NCBI GenBank assembly: GCA_030603605.1
Contig: JAUVXN010000028.1
Coordinates: 1 to 13,434 of the forward strand
Length of the DNA: 13,434 nt
Direction: 5' to 3'
DNA from: Dehalococcoidales bacterium
GTDB lineage: Bacteria; Chloroflexota; Dehalococcoidia; Dehalococcoidales; RBG-16-60-22
The position numbers and the translations under genes were made by a program. Shown piece after piece: positions 1-8,010 of this stretch (positions are counted from its first letter, which is position 1; each line of letters opens with the position of its first letter). The notes under the pieces were generated by a model. That model made no database searches and was not told where the DNA came from. It saw only the letters and a list, made by a program, of their open reading frames with translations.

Positions 1-78
1 AACATTATGATAATGGCAGTACTGGTATTGCTATGGTCTAAATTCTTTAAGTTAGGATGGGGTAGAGTTGAAGTTTGA
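1..78 (+). CDS. nuoH: NADH-quinone oxidoreductase subunit H (NuoH), C-terminal end only
   Basis: An open frame entering from the left edge encodes 25 residues and stops with TGA at 76-78. It reads as a hydrophobic helix end (IMIMAVLVLLWSKFF) followed by a short polar tail ending GWGRVEV. This fits the last transmembrane helix and tail of NuoH, the membrane subunit that forms the quinone-binding chamber with NuoD and NuoB. The identification rests mainly on position: nuoH directly precedes nuoI in complex I operons. The last 11 bases overlap the TTG start of nuoI, so the two are probably translationally coupled. The rest of the gene lies outside the window. Confidence 0.75.
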   Translation, partial: NIMIMAVLVLLWSKFFKLGWGRVEV

Positions 79-565
79 ACGGTATGGTATCGGTATCGCT
101 AAAGGACTGACGGTAACCATAAGACACCTGTTTCGCCATCCTGTAACAGTGCAGTACCCGGAGCATAGGCTGAATACCTCGCGTCGGATTCGGGGTAACG
201 AACTCATCTGGAGTCAGGAAAAGTGCACCGGCTGTGGCACCTGCGCCAAAACCTGTCCCCTGGGTGCAATCGAGATTATCACTTCCACCAACCTGATAGA
301 AAATAAATATGCGGTAGAGAAGTATCAGGTAGACACCGGCTACTGCATACAGTGTGGCTTATGCGTTGAGGCTTGCCCCTATGAGGCATTGCACATGGGT
401 TATGCCTATGAGCGGGCAAAATATCGTCGTGGCGAGCTGGTGCAGACCAAAGAAATGATGCTGGAATCACCGGACAGGCAGGTCAGTGGTTACTTCTACC
501 CTGAGCTTGCCGAAAAACTGCCCGAACAGACCTTGCTTCTGGAGAAAATTACCGAGAAGAAATAA
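68..565 (+). CDS. nuoI: NADH-quinone oxidoreductase subunit I (NuoI), 2x[4Fe-4S] ferredoxin-like subunit
   Basis: NuoI is the peripheral-arm subunit carrying clusters N6a and N6b, which pass electrons toward N2 and quinone at the membrane interface. The 165-residue protein has two classical CxxCxxCxxxCP motifs: Cys53, 56, 59, 63 and Cys93, 96, 99, 103. The N-terminal amphipathic stretch with the RHLFRHPVTVQYP segment is typical of the family, and the length is normal. The start is TTG at 68; no in-frame ATG precedes the first cluster, and a purine-rich AGGATGGGG lies just upstream. It overlaps nuoH by 11 bp, and its stop TAA shares one base with the nuoJ ATG, both signs of tight operon coupling. 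Family assignment is very secure. Confidence 0.96.
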   Translation: MKFERYGIGIAKGLTVTIRHLFRHPVTVQYPEHRLNTSRRIRGNELIWSQEKCTGCGTCAKTCPLGAIEIITSTNLIENKYAVEKYQVDTGYCIQCGLCVEACPYEALHMGYAYERAKYRRGELVQTKEMMLESPDRQVSGYFYPELAEKLPEQTLLLEKITEKK

Positions 566-1053
566 TGGGACTTATTATCGCTTTCTGGATATTAGCTGTA
601 GTCGGCATACTGGCTGCCCTAGGTGTAGTTCTACTTCGGAACGTTTTCCGGGCGGCTCTCTCCCTGATCCTGTGCTTCCTGGCAGTAGCCGGACTCTACG
701 TTACCCTTAGCGCCGACTTTCTGGCAGCGGTGCAGGTTCTGATTTACGTCGGTGCCATATCGGTACTGATTATTTTGGCTATTATGATGACCCACGAAGT
801 CCAGCGGGGTAGCCTCTCCAATAAACTGCAAATTCCGGCTCTTGTTGTCGCCGTATTGTTCCTGGGGGTATTAATTTTTACCGTGACTAATACGCCGTGG
901 CAAATAGCCGGCACACCACCTCTGGAGCCAACCACAGCCGCCCTTGCCACCAGGCTTTTTGGTGAGGGTGGCTTTATCCTGCCGGTGGAGATTGCCGCCG
1001 TACTCCTGCTCTCCGCCATATTGGGCGCTATCGTTCTAGCAAGGGAGAAGTAA
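565..1053 (+). CDS. nuoJ: NADH-quinone oxidoreductase subunit J (NuoJ)
   Basis: NuoJ is a small membrane subunit of complex I lying between NuoH and the NuoK/N pumps; its third helix undergoes a conformational change during coupling. The 162-residue product has five predicted transmembrane segments (about residues 3-22, 27-47, 52-78, 88-110 and 138-159). The best conserved stretch, residues 52-77, contains DFLAAVQVLIYVGAISVLII and then AIMMT, the hallmark of the family. Length is slightly short but within range. The ATG at 565 overlaps the last base of the nuoI stop codon, so translation is probably coupled. A GAGAAGAAATA stretch provides a weak ribosome binding site. Nothing is missing or unusual. 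Confidence 0.95.
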   Translation: MGLIIAFWILAVVGILAALGVVLLRNVFRAALSLILCFLAVAGLYVTLSADFLAAVQVLIYVGAISVLIILAIMMTHEVQRGSLSNKLQIPALVVAVLFLGVLIFTVTNTPWQIAGTPPLEPTTAALATRLFGEGGFILPVEIAAVLLLSAILGAIVLAREK

Positions 1054-1057
1054 AGAA

Positions 1058-1369
1058 ATGTCATTGGGCTTGGAGCATTACCTTATACTGTCCGCCGTTC
1101 TGTTCTCCATCGGACTATATGGCGCTCTGACTAAACGCAATGCGGTAATTATCCTGATGTGCATTGAATTAATGCTCAATGCCGTAAATATCACCATGGT
1201 TGCCTTCTCCCGTTATATCGTGCCATTACTGCTCACCGGACAGATTTTCGCTATTTTCATTATTGTCGTCGCCGCCGCCGAGGTAGCGGTTGGCGTGGCG
1301 ATAATACTGGCTATCTACCGTGGCTTTGAAAGTATAGATGCCACCAAAATAGATTTAATGAAATGGTAA
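1058..1369 (+). CDS. nuoK: NADH-quinone oxidoreductase subunit K (NuoK)
   Basis: NuoK is a three-helix membrane subunit (MrpC-like) that contributes buried glutamates to the proton path of complex I. The 103-residue product has helices at about 6-24, 29-50 and 61-86. The two functionally important acidic residues are visible as Glu37 in the motif ILMCIELMLNAVNI and Glu75 in VAAAEVAVGVAI, matching Glu36 and Glu72 of the E. coli protein. The start ATG at 1058 lies 4 bp after the nuoJ stop, with AAGGGAGAAG upstream as ribosome binding site. After nuoK the operon has an unusually large 98-bp spacer with two hairpins before the next gene. Confidence 0.96.
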   Translation: MSLGLEHYLILSAVLFSIGLYGALTKRNAVIILMCIELMLNAVNITMVAFSRYIVPLLLTGQIFAIFIIVVAAAEVAVGVAIILAIYRGFESIDATKIDLMKW

Positions 1370-1383
1370 AAAGGGAGAGTTGA

Positions 1384-1402
1384 AGAGAGGCGAAGCCTCT
1401 CT
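1384..1402 (+). repeat. Small hairpin after nuoK, 8-bp perfect arms
   Basis: The arms AGAGAGGC (1384-1391) and GCCTCTCT (1395-1402) are perfect inverted repeats around a GAA loop. It lies in the nuoK to DUF2007 spacer, directly in front of a second, longer hairpin. No T-run follows, so it is not a typical terminator. It may be part of the same REP-like element or an mRNA-processing or stability structure within the operon. Confidence 0.6.
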
Positions 1403-1412
1403 CACTAAAGAC

Positions 1413-1440
1413 TCCCCCTCTCCTTTGAAGGAGAGGGGGA
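1413..1440 (+). repeat. REP-like inverted repeat, 13-bp perfect arms, within the nuo operon
   Basis: The arms TCCCCCTCTCCTT (1413-1425) and AAGGAGAGGGGGA (1428-1440) are perfectly complementary around a 2-base TG centre, followed by ACACAGGGGATAAGG. Composition (C/T-rich then G/A-rich) and position between genes resemble interspersed extragenic palindromes that I associate with Dehalococcoidia-like genomes; that link is from memory. There is no T-run, so simple termination is unlikely, and nuoL-M-N downstream must still be expressed. Only one copy is present in this window. Confidence 0.6.
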
Positions 1441-1467
1441 CACAGGGGATAAGGTAGTAACGAAACA

Positions 1468-1662
1468 ATGTGGGTAGAAGTTAAAAAAACAAAAAACTTA
1501 ATGCTCGCCGAGACGTGGAAGGAACTCTTTGAGGGTGAAGGAATTCCTACCCGTATCCTGCCCACCTCCGGCATGCCCATAGGTCAGGAACTTGCCGAAT
1601 ATTCCATCCTGATACCCAAAGATAAAGAGCATGTAATTAAAGAGGTACTGAGGAAACTGTGA
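1468..1662 (+). CDS. DUF2007-like small putative signal-transducing protein inside the nuo operon
   Basis: This 64-residue soluble protein has no membrane segment. Its pattern is a beta strand (WVEVKKTKN), a helix (LMLAETWKELFEGEGIPTRI), a short variable loop with GMPIGQELAEY, a strand (SILIPKDKE) and a final helix (HVIKEVLRKL). This matches the small GlnB-like fold of DUF2007, whose members carry the 'L-EAEGIP' and 'V-VP--D---A' signatures; the biochemical role of the family is not established. The start ATG at 1468 has only a weak upstream purine stretch (GATAAGG). The stop overlaps the nuoL start (TGATG), so it is probably translationally coupled to nuoL. It is not a core complex I subunit; a role in assembly or regulation is a guess from position alone. 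Confidence 0.75.
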   Translation: MWVEVKKTKNLMLAETWKELFEGEGIPTRILPTSGMPIGQELAEYSILIPKDKEHVIKEVLRKL

Positions 1663-3557
1663 TGCCATATCAGTTAGCCTGGCTTATTTTTCTGTTACCA
1701 GTTTTCTCATTTGTGATAATTTCTTTTTTCGTTAGACCCTTTGTTAAGGCGGGGTCGAAAGTTGCCGGTTATATCACGATTACTGCTATCGGTGGTTCTC
1801 TTATCTTATCTCTATGGGCACTGACCGCCGTATTGGCAGCGCCTCATCACGAGATACCGGTGCCTGATATTAGCTGGGTGGTTATTGAGGACGGGGTTAC
1901 CATTTATCTGGGGCTGATAATGGATTCGCTAACGGCAGTAATGCTCATTGTCGTTACCGTAGTCAGCCTGATGGTGCAGATTTACTCCCAGGGTTACATG
2001 CGTGGCGACCCGGGCTATCACCGCTACTACGCCTTTATGTCGTTGTTTACCGCCTCAATGCTGGGTTTGGTCTTAGCCAATAATCTACTTTTCCTCTTTG
2101 TCTTCTGGGAGCTGGTTGGCTTATGCTCTTATCTCCTTATCGGCTTCTGGTTTCACCGCCCGGCGGCGGCTGATGCGGCGAAAAAGGCTTTCATTGTTAC
2201 CCGACTTGGCGACTTCGGCTTCCTGGCGGCAATATTGCTCCTGTTTTTAAATACCGGCACCTTTGATATTGCCGAACTGCATGGTCTGGCTATAGCCGGG
2301 GCTCTGGCCGGCACAACTCTTACCTGGGCAGCTATCGGCATCTTTGCCGGTGCCGTCGGCAAGTCAGCCCAGTTCCCGCTCCACGTCTGGCTGCCCGATG
2401 CCATGGAGGGCCCGACTCCGGTTAGTGCCCTAATCCATGCCGCTACTATGGTAGCCGCTGGCGTCTTCCTGGTAGCCCGCATGTTTCCCCTCTTTGCACA
2501 CTCGGTAGAGGCAATGACCACGGTAGCCATCATCGGTGGTGTTACCGCCATTTTTGCCGCTACTATGGGCTTGGTGATGACCGATATTAAGCGGGTCCTG
2601 GCTTATTCTACTATCAGCCAGCTAGGCTACATGATGCTGGGGCTGGGGACCGGGGGTGTGGCGATTGGCATCTTCCATCTGTTCAACCATGCCTTCTTCA
2701 AGGCACTACTATTCCTCGGGGCAGGCAGTGTCAATCATGCCACCGGGACTTTTGATATGCGTCTGATGGGTGGACTGCGCAAGATGATGCCGTGGACATA
2801 CGCCACTTTTGTTATTGCTTCGCTGAGTATCGCTGGCATCTGGCCTCTCGCTGGGTTCTGGAGCAAGGATGAGATATTAGCCAGCTCCCTGGCAAGCCAG
2901 CCTATCTTGTTTGTTCTGGCCATGATAACGGTGTTTATGACTGCCTTTTACATGTTCCGTGCCGTATTTATGACCTTTGGGGGTGAGTATCACGGGGGGA
3001 GTCCAGATGCCCACGGTCATCCCCATGAATCACCCATGGTAATGGTAATGCCTATGGTATTCCTGGCTATCCTGGCAGTGGTTTCCGGTTTCTGGAATGT
3101 TACCGGACATTTTGGTGCCTTTATGGGTCACGGCGAGACACGTAGCTTCGCCGAAGGCTTTTTCGGTATTTTAACTCATCCTTTACCCTGGATATCACTA
3201 ATACTGGCTGGTCTGGGTATTTTATTAGCCTATGTTATGTATGGCACCAGGCAGTTGTCAGCCGAGCGAATCGGCAGTCTCTTCCGACCACTATATACTT
3301 TGTTCTACCGGAAATACTGGTTAGACGAACTTTATGAAAATATCATCGTGAGGTTAGCCCTGCTCAACGGCTTTTTTGCCAGCTTGCAGCGATTTGATGA
3401 GAGTGGTGTGGACGGGGTGGTAAATGGAGTGGCTAACGGCGCCATAGTCAGTGGCAGAGCTATCCGGCATGCACAGACCGGCCAGCTCCAGTTCTATGGC
3501 CTGGTCATGGGGATAGGCGTACTGGCTATTATTCTCTGTTTGTATTTATTCGGTTAA
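1662..3557 (+). CDS. nuoL: NADH-quinone oxidoreductase subunit L (NuoL), antiporter-like proton pump
   Basis: NuoL is the distal proton-pumping subunit of complex I, homologous to MrpA/MrpD antiporters. The product is about 631 residues, normal for the family, with some 14-16 transmembrane helices. Numbering from the ATG at 1662, visible functional residues are Glu150 (FWELVGLCSYLL), Lys234 (GKSAQFPLHVWLPDAMEG) and His259 (SALIHAATMV), the classical channel Glu, Lys and His. A His-rich extramembrane loop lies near residues 445-457. The C-terminus holds the long lateral amphipathic helix and final anchor. A GTG one codon earlier (1659) is an alternative start; I prefer the ATG because it makes a TGATG junction with the preceding gene and sits 8 nt after GAGG. 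Confidence 0.96.
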   Translation: MPYQLAWLIFLLPVFSFVIISFFVRPFVKAGSKVAGYITITAIGGSLILSLWALTAVLAAPHHEIPVPDISWVVIEDGVTIYLGLIMDSLTAVMLIVVTVVSLMVQIYSQGYMRGDPGYHRYYAFMSLFTASMLGLVLANNLLFLFVFWELVGLCSYLLIGFWFHRPAAADAAKKAFIVTRLGDFGFLAAILLLFLNTGTFDIAELHGLAIAGALAGTTLTWAAIGIFAGAVGKSAQFPLHVWLPDAMEGPTPVSALIHAATMVAAGVFLVARMFPLFAHSVEAMTTVAIIGGVTAIFAATMGLVMTDIKRVLAYSTISQLGYMMLGLGTGGVAIGIFHLFNHAFFKALLFLGAGSVNHATGTFDMRLMGGLRKMMPWTYATFVIASLSIAGIWPLAGFWSKDEILASSLASQPILFVLAMITVFMTAFYMFRAVFMTFGGEYHGGSPDAHGHPHESPMVMVMPMVFLAILAVVSGFWNVTGHFGAFMGHGETRSFAEGFFGILTHPLPWISLILAGLGILLAYVMYGTRQLSAERIGSLFRPLYTLFYRKYWLDELYENIIVRLALLNGFFASLQRFDESGVDGVVNGVANGAIVSGRAIRHAQTGQLQFYGLVMGIGVLAIILCLYLFG

Positions 3558-3579
3558 ACATTTAAAGGAGTCAGCATAA

Positions 3580-5073
3580 TTGAGCTTTAGCTATCTGACA
3601 ACCATACTCTTCCTTCCGCTGCTGGGAGCTGTTATCGTTGCTTTTGTACTCGGCGGCCGTCCCCGGGCGATTAAGTGGACGGCTGCCATATTTACCTTTA
3701 TTCCTCTGGTCTTATCAATCATTCTCTTCATCAGTTTTGACAGGTCTCCATCAGCCGCCGGGTTAATTCAGTTTGAGGAAAAGCTATCGTGGATTGCACC
3801 GCTTAACGCCTACTATCATCTGGGTGTGGATGGACTGAGTCTACCCCTGGTCGTACTGACTGCCTTTCTTGGTTTTCTGTCAGTTCTCATCTCCTGGAAG
3901 ATTGACCTCAGGCCTCGGGAGTATTTTGCCTGGCTCCTGCTCCTGGAAACAAGCATCCTGGGCGTATTTGCTTCCCTCGACCTCCTGCTCTTCTTCATTT
4001 TCTGGGAGATAGAAGTCATTCCCATGTATTTCTTAATCAACATCTGGGGGTCGGGCAGAAAAGAATACTCGGCGATAAAGTATGTCGTGTACACTTTATT
4101 TGGTAGCGCTTTTATGCTGGCAGGTATCCTCAGCCTGTACTTCACCACTGGTAGTTTAAGCATGGTGGATATTGCCCAGACCGGGCTTGCCCCACTCCGA
4201 GCCGCAATTCCGGCAGCAGCCATCTTCTTTCTTATCCTGATTGCCTTTGCCGTTAAGCTGCCTGTAGTTCCACTCCACACCTGGCTGCCTGACGCTCATA
4301 CTGACGCGCCGACTGCCGTCAGCGTAATGCTGGCCGGGGTGCTGATTAAGATGGGCGGCTACGGGATGATTCGTCTGTGCGTAACCATGTTCCCCGAGGT
4401 AGCGAAAGATTACGCGCTCCCCCTGGTAATACTGGCTATAATCGGTGTGCTCTATGGAGCGGCGGTAACCATGAGGCAGACTGACTTCAAGCGGCTGATT
4501 GCGTACAGTAGCATCAGCCATATGGGCTATGTGCTTCTGGGTATTTTCGCCCTGAGTCAGGTGAGCCTGGTAGGCGCCAGTTTACAGATGTTCAGCCACG
4601 GTCTTGTTACCGGACTGCTCTTTGCTATGGTAGGAGTGGTTATGCACAATACCCACGAGCGCGACCTGCGTAAGCTGGGTGGTCTGGCACGGCAGGTGCC
4701 GATTATCGCCGTCGTCTTCTCCATAGCTGGCCTGGCTTCCCTGGGACTGCCTACCACCAGCGGCTTTGCTGCCGAGTTCCTGGTTTTCGTGGGGAGCTTC
4801 TCGTCCACTGTCGTCCCCGGAATTCAGGTTTACACTATCCTGGGCGTGCTGGGTGTTGTCCTCACTGCCGGCTATATATTGTGGATGTTACAGCGGGTGT
4901 TCTACGGCCCGGTATTGGAGCAATACAATGGCACAGCTGACGCCGATATTCTGGAACGGGTATATATGTTTGCCTTTGTCGCCGTGATTATGCTGGTTGG
5001 TATCTATCCGGCAATTCTAACCGATGTTATCAAGCTGGGCATTTCGCCCATAGTGGGTCTATTAGGAAGCTAA
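3580..5073 (+). CDS. nuoM: NADH-quinone oxidoreductase subunit M (NuoM), antiporter-like proton pump
   Basis: NuoM is the middle of the three antiporter-like pumps of the complex I membrane arm. The product is 497 residues with about 14 transmembrane helices. Key residues are Glu143 in FFIFWEIEVIPMYFLI, Lys226 in AFAVKLPVVPLHTWLPDAHT and Lys257 in VMLAGVLIKMGGYGMIR, corresponding to Glu144, Lys234 and Lys265 of E. coli NuoM. The start is TTG at 3580, preceded by AAAGGAG with a 9-base spacer and lying 22 bp after the nuoL stop. The first residues (MSFSYLTTILFLPLLGA) form the expected first helix, which supports this start. No truncation or missing motif was seen. Confidence 0.96.
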   Translation: MSFSYLTTILFLPLLGAVIVAFVLGGRPRAIKWTAAIFTFIPLVLSIILFISFDRSPSAAGLIQFEEKLSWIAPLNAYYHLGVDGLSLPLVVLTAFLGFLSVLISWKIDLRPREYFAWLLLLETSILGVFASLDLLLFFIFWEIEVIPMYFLINIWGSGRKEYSAIKYVVYTLFGSAFMLAGILSLYFTTGSLSMVDIAQTGLAPLRAAIPAAAIFFLILIAFAVKLPVVPLHTWLPDAHTDAPTAVSVMLAGVLIKMGGYGMIRLCVTMFPEVAKDYALPLVILAIIGVLYGAAVTMRQTDFKRLIAYSSISHMGYVLLGIFALSQVSLVGASLQMFSHGLVTGLLFAMVGVVMHNTHERDLRKLGGLARQVPIIAVVFSIAGLASLGLPTTSGFAAEFLVFVGSFSSTVVPGIQVYTILGVLGVVLTAGYILWMLQRVFYGPVLEQYNGTADADILERVYMFAFVAVIMLVGIYPAILTDVIKLGISPIVGLLGS

Positions 5074-5083
5074 AGGAGCAAAT

Positions 5084-6544
5084 TTGAATCTGACACTGTT
5101 AATACCAGAGTTGACCCTGGCTGGCTTTGCTATATTAGTAATTCTGCTTGATTTATTCATCAATCAGAAGAGGGCGCTGGTAATAGTCAGCTTGTCTGGA
5201 CTGGTGATAGCCGGTGGCGTTACTGTAGCTATGTGGGGAGGGAGCTTTCCGCCTATCTTCAACAACATGCTGGCAGTGGATAACTTTGCCCTGTTCTTCA
5301 AGCTACTATTTTTAGGAATTGCTTTCCTGGTTATTCTAGCTTCAATAGATTATGTCTCCAAGTTTGCCCGCTTTCAGGGCGAATATTATGCCCTGATACT
5401 GCTGTCTACCCTGGGCATGATGCTGATGGCGGCTACTGCCGATTTAATCTCTATTTATATTTCTCTGGAACTGACCAGTATTTCCCTCTATGCTCTGGTT
5501 GGTTTTCTCAAAGACAAGAAATCAACTGAAGCCTCACTAAAATACCTGCTGCTGGGGGCTGTCGCCTCGGCGGTACTGCTCTATGGCATGGCACTAATTT
5601 TTGGCTTTACCGGCAAAACGCAATTGGGTGAGATTGCTCAGGTTATTCAGGCTATGCCAATGCCAACTCTACTGGCAAGCCCGGCGCTTATTCTGGGTAT
5701 AGTGCTATTGATTGCTGGCTTCGGTTTCAAGATTGCAGCTGTACCCTTCCAGATGTGGATACCCGATGTTTATGAGGGAGCGCCAACACCGATAACCGCC
5801 TATCTCTCTGTAGCCAGCAAGGCAGCCGGCTTTGCTATCATCCTGCGCGTTTTCTTTTCCGCCTTTGGGCTTCCCGAGTGGCTGAGTCTGAACTGGGGGA
5901 TAATCTTCGCTCTACTGGCAGCGGTTGGCATGACCCTGGGCAATATAGTCGCCATTCCCCAGACCAATATCAAGCGCATGTTAGGTTACTCCAGCATCGC
6001 CCAGGCTGGTTACCTCTTGGTAGGACTGGCTACTGTGGGGTTTTCACCGGTTGCCGATATTCTGGGGCGAAGCAGCATTCTCTTCTTCCTGGCTGCCTAT
6101 GCCTTAACCAATATGGGAGCTTTTATTGCCATTATTGCTATCTCCAATAAGCTCAATAGCGACCTCATTGACGACTACTCCGGTATGGGTAAACGGGCAC
6201 CACTATTGGCTTTAGCCCTGACACTGTGCCTTATTTCTCTTACTGGCTTACCGCCTGCCGCCGGATTCATGGCAAAGTTCTATATCTTCAGTGCCGCCGT
6301 GCAGCATAACCTGCTATGGCTGGTGGTTATTGCCGTGCTCAACAGCGTAATATCAGCTTACTACTATCTCCGTGTGGTGAAGGTAATGTGGCTGGGCGAG
6401 GCAGCCTCCAAAGAAAAAGTACCTTCGTCTGGAGCACTGCGCTTGGCTCTATCCCTCTCCTGCCTCGGAGTGTTACTGCTCGGCATTATCCCCGGCTACA
6501 TAATGAAGCTGGCCCAGCTCGCTGCCAGCATGTTCTCTTTCTAA
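5084..6544 (+). CDS. nuoN: NADH-quinone oxidoreductase subunit N (NuoN), antiporter-like proton pump
   Basis: NuoN is the antiporter-like pump closest to NuoK. The product is 486 residues, normal length, with about 14 transmembrane helices. Functional residues are Glu129 (ISLELTSISLYALVG), Lys216 (GFGFKIAAVPFQMWIPDVYE) and Lys246 (LSVASKAAGFAIILR), equivalent to Glu133, Lys217 and Lys247 in E. coli. The start is TTG at 5084 with AAAGGAG 5 bases upstream; that site overlaps the nuoM stop codon. It is the last gene of the complex I operon visible here. Its stop lies only 17 bp from the end of the convergent MFS gene, and I see no clear terminator hairpin between them, so transcripts may overlap. 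Confidence 0.96.
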   Translation: MNLTLLIPELTLAGFAILVILLDLFINQKRALVIVSLSGLVIAGGVTVAMWGGSFPPIFNNMLAVDNFALFFKLLFLGIAFLVILASIDYVSKFARFQGEYYALILLSTLGMMLMAATADLISIYISLELTSISLYALVGFLKDKKSTEASLKYLLLGAVASAVLLYGMALIFGFTGKTQLGEIAQVIQAMPMPTLLASPALILGIVLLIAGFGFKIAAVPFQMWIPDVYEGAPTPITAYLSVASKAAGFAIILRVFFSAFGLPEWLSLNWGIIFALLAAVGMTLGNIVAIPQTNIKRMLGYSSIAQAGYLLVGLATVGFSPVADILGRSSILFFLAAYALTNMGAFIAIIAISNKLNSDLIDDYSGMGKRAPLLALALTLCLISLTGLPPAAGFMAKFYIFSAAVQHNLLWLVVIAVLNSVISAYYYLRVVKVMWLGEAASKEKVPSSGALRLALSLSCLGVLLLGIIPGYIMKLAQLAASMFSF

Positions 6545-6561
6545 CCGCTCGGCTATAAAAT

Positions 6562-7839
6562 TTAGAATGTATTTACCGCCTTATCCACTTTAAAATTTCT
6601 ATTCGTTTCTCGCCTTGTTAAAGATATAAGTAAAGTCACTACCAACATAGCCACTGCCCCCAGTAGAAAAGCCAGCGAATAACTGTTCCTGGCATCAAAA
6701 ATGAGCCCGCCCATAGCCGGACCAATAGCCGCGCCAACTCCGAAACCAATTTCCAGTAGACCAAGTATCACACCGATTCTGTCCAACCCAAAGGTATCAC
6801 TAACGAGTGCTGCCATGACCGGGCTCATACCACCATAGGCAAAGCCATAAACTAGGGCAAACAGATAGAGCATCCATAAGTCCTGCGCCCATATCAGCCA
6901 CACCATGGCGCCCGCCTGAAGCAATGCACAGAAAATGGCAGTTACTTTTCTACCTACCCTATCGGAAGCGATACCAGCTAATACTCTGCCGGCAATGGTA
7001 GCCCCACCTATCAGACTGAGGACTGTCGCTGCCTCCATAGGCGAAAAATTTATATCCCTGGCATGACGCACCAGATGGGTCATAACTAAGAATATGTTGG
7101 AGGCAAAAAGTAACAGGATAAAGATAACAAGCCAGAAACTTCTGGTTCGGAATACTTGCGGTAGTGAAAGACCAGGCAGCCGTATCCCGTCTTCTTCCTC
7201 TCCTATATCGTTTGAATCCGATTTTGCTCCGTCAGGTAGCGCTCCGATTTCATAAGGGTCCCTTTTTAATAGTCTAGATAAAGGAATCACAATTACCCAG
7301 GCAATTAGTCCCATTACAAAATATGCCGTACGCCAACCGAAGTTAGAAATAAGATAAGTAGCAAACGGTGCCATAAACAATGGTCCCAATCCGGCTCCTG
7401 AACTCGTAATGCCCAAAGCCAGTCCCCGTTTTTTATCAAACCATCTGGAGACTACTGACATTGACACTACAAACAAGGCACCGGTTCCCATAGCTAGTAA
7501 CAGGCTGTAAGTTATAAACAACTGCCACAGGGAGTCGGTCTGGCTGGTCAGTAACAGGCCCAAACCAGCAAATAGACCCATCAAAAGGATAACAATTCTC
7601 GGCCCGTATCTGTCTAAAGCCCAGCCAGCCAAAAAAGCACATACGCCGGCAAGGAGCATATTGACAGACGAGACCACTGAGGTTTCGGCTCGATTTAAGT
7701 GGAATGCACTCTCTATAGATTCAAAGAACACACCAAAAGAAAAGTGTATGCCGTAAAGGGTGATGCCAACAATAAGGAAAGTTCCTACCACCACCCAACC
7801 GTAAAATAGTCTATCTTTAAGTCTTAGAGGTGATAGCAA
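6562..7839 (-). CDS. MFS transporter, oxalate/formate antiporter or monocarboxylate-like type
   Basis: This 425-residue inner-membrane protein has 12 predicted transmembrane helices in two sets of six, split by an acidic cytoplasmic loop (about residues 196-222). The opening LFYGWVVVGTFLIVGITLYG followed by FGVFFE is characteristic of the OFA/monocarboxylate branch of the major facilitator superfamily. Motif A appears after helix 2 (GWALDRYGPR, 72-81) and again after helix 8 (GIASDRVGRK, 289-298). Substrate cannot be read from sequence; organic anions such as oxalate, formate or other monocarboxylates are typical for relatives. The start is TTG (7837-7839), supported by AGGAGG at 7848-7853 with an 8-base spacer. 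The gene is convergent with nuoN, and a monocistronic transcript is likely. Confidence 0.9.
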   Translation of the reverse strand: MLSPLRLKDRLFYGWVVVGTFLIVGITLYGIHFSFGVFFESIESAFHLNRAETSVVSSVNMLLAGVCAFLAGWALDRYGPRIVILLMGLFAGLGLLLTSQTDSLWQLFITYSLLLAMGTGALFVVSMSVVSRWFDKKRGLALGITSSGAGLGPLFMAPFATYLISNFGWRTAYFVMGLIAWVIVIPLSRLLKRDPYEIGALPDGAKSDSNDIGEEEDGIRLPGLSLPQVFRTRSFWLVIFILLLFASNIFLVMTHLVRHARDINFSPMEAATVLSLIGGATIAGRVLAGIASDRVGRKVTAIFCALLQAGAMVWLIWAQDLWMLYLFALVYGFAYGGMSPVMAALVSDTFGLDRIGVILGLLEIGFGVGAAIGPAMGGLIFDARNSYSLAFLLGAVAMLVVTLLISLTRRETNRNFKVDKAVNTF

Positions 7840-7954
7840 TAATATATCCTCCTAACTGGCAGGCAAAAAAAGCCGGCTGAGTTCTGTTAAAGAGTAGAGC
7901 CTGAGACTATCAGTATAGTCTTTGATGCAGTCATTTCTGCACCCGAATCAACCA

Positions 7955-7960
7955 ATTATA
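7955..7960 (-). promoter_or_regulatory. Possible -10 box for the MFS gene
   Basis: Read on the minus strand this is a perfect TATAAT about 115 bases ahead of the TTG start of the MFS gene. An upstream TTGCTC at 18-base spacing is only a partial -35 match, so the promoter is tentative. The leader between them contains two short stem-loops: arms 7904-7910/7915-7921 and 7926-7930/7937-7941. Confidence 0.35.
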
Positions 7961-8010
7961 GGTGATATTACTTATAATGAGCAACAAGGTTTCTTCTTCC
8001 ATTTGACTCA

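Noticed and set aside
1384..1440. Intrinsic terminator ending a nuoA-K transcript
   Set aside because: The stems are strong but not followed by a T-run, and nuoL-M-N have no separate promoter that I can see.
3816..4521. Long minus-strand open frames inside nuoM, with similar ones inside nuoL, nuoJ, the ligase genes and the lyase gene
   Set aside because: They lie opposite strongly conserved genes, have no family resemblance, unusual composition and no ribosome binding sites; they are shadows of the real coding frames.
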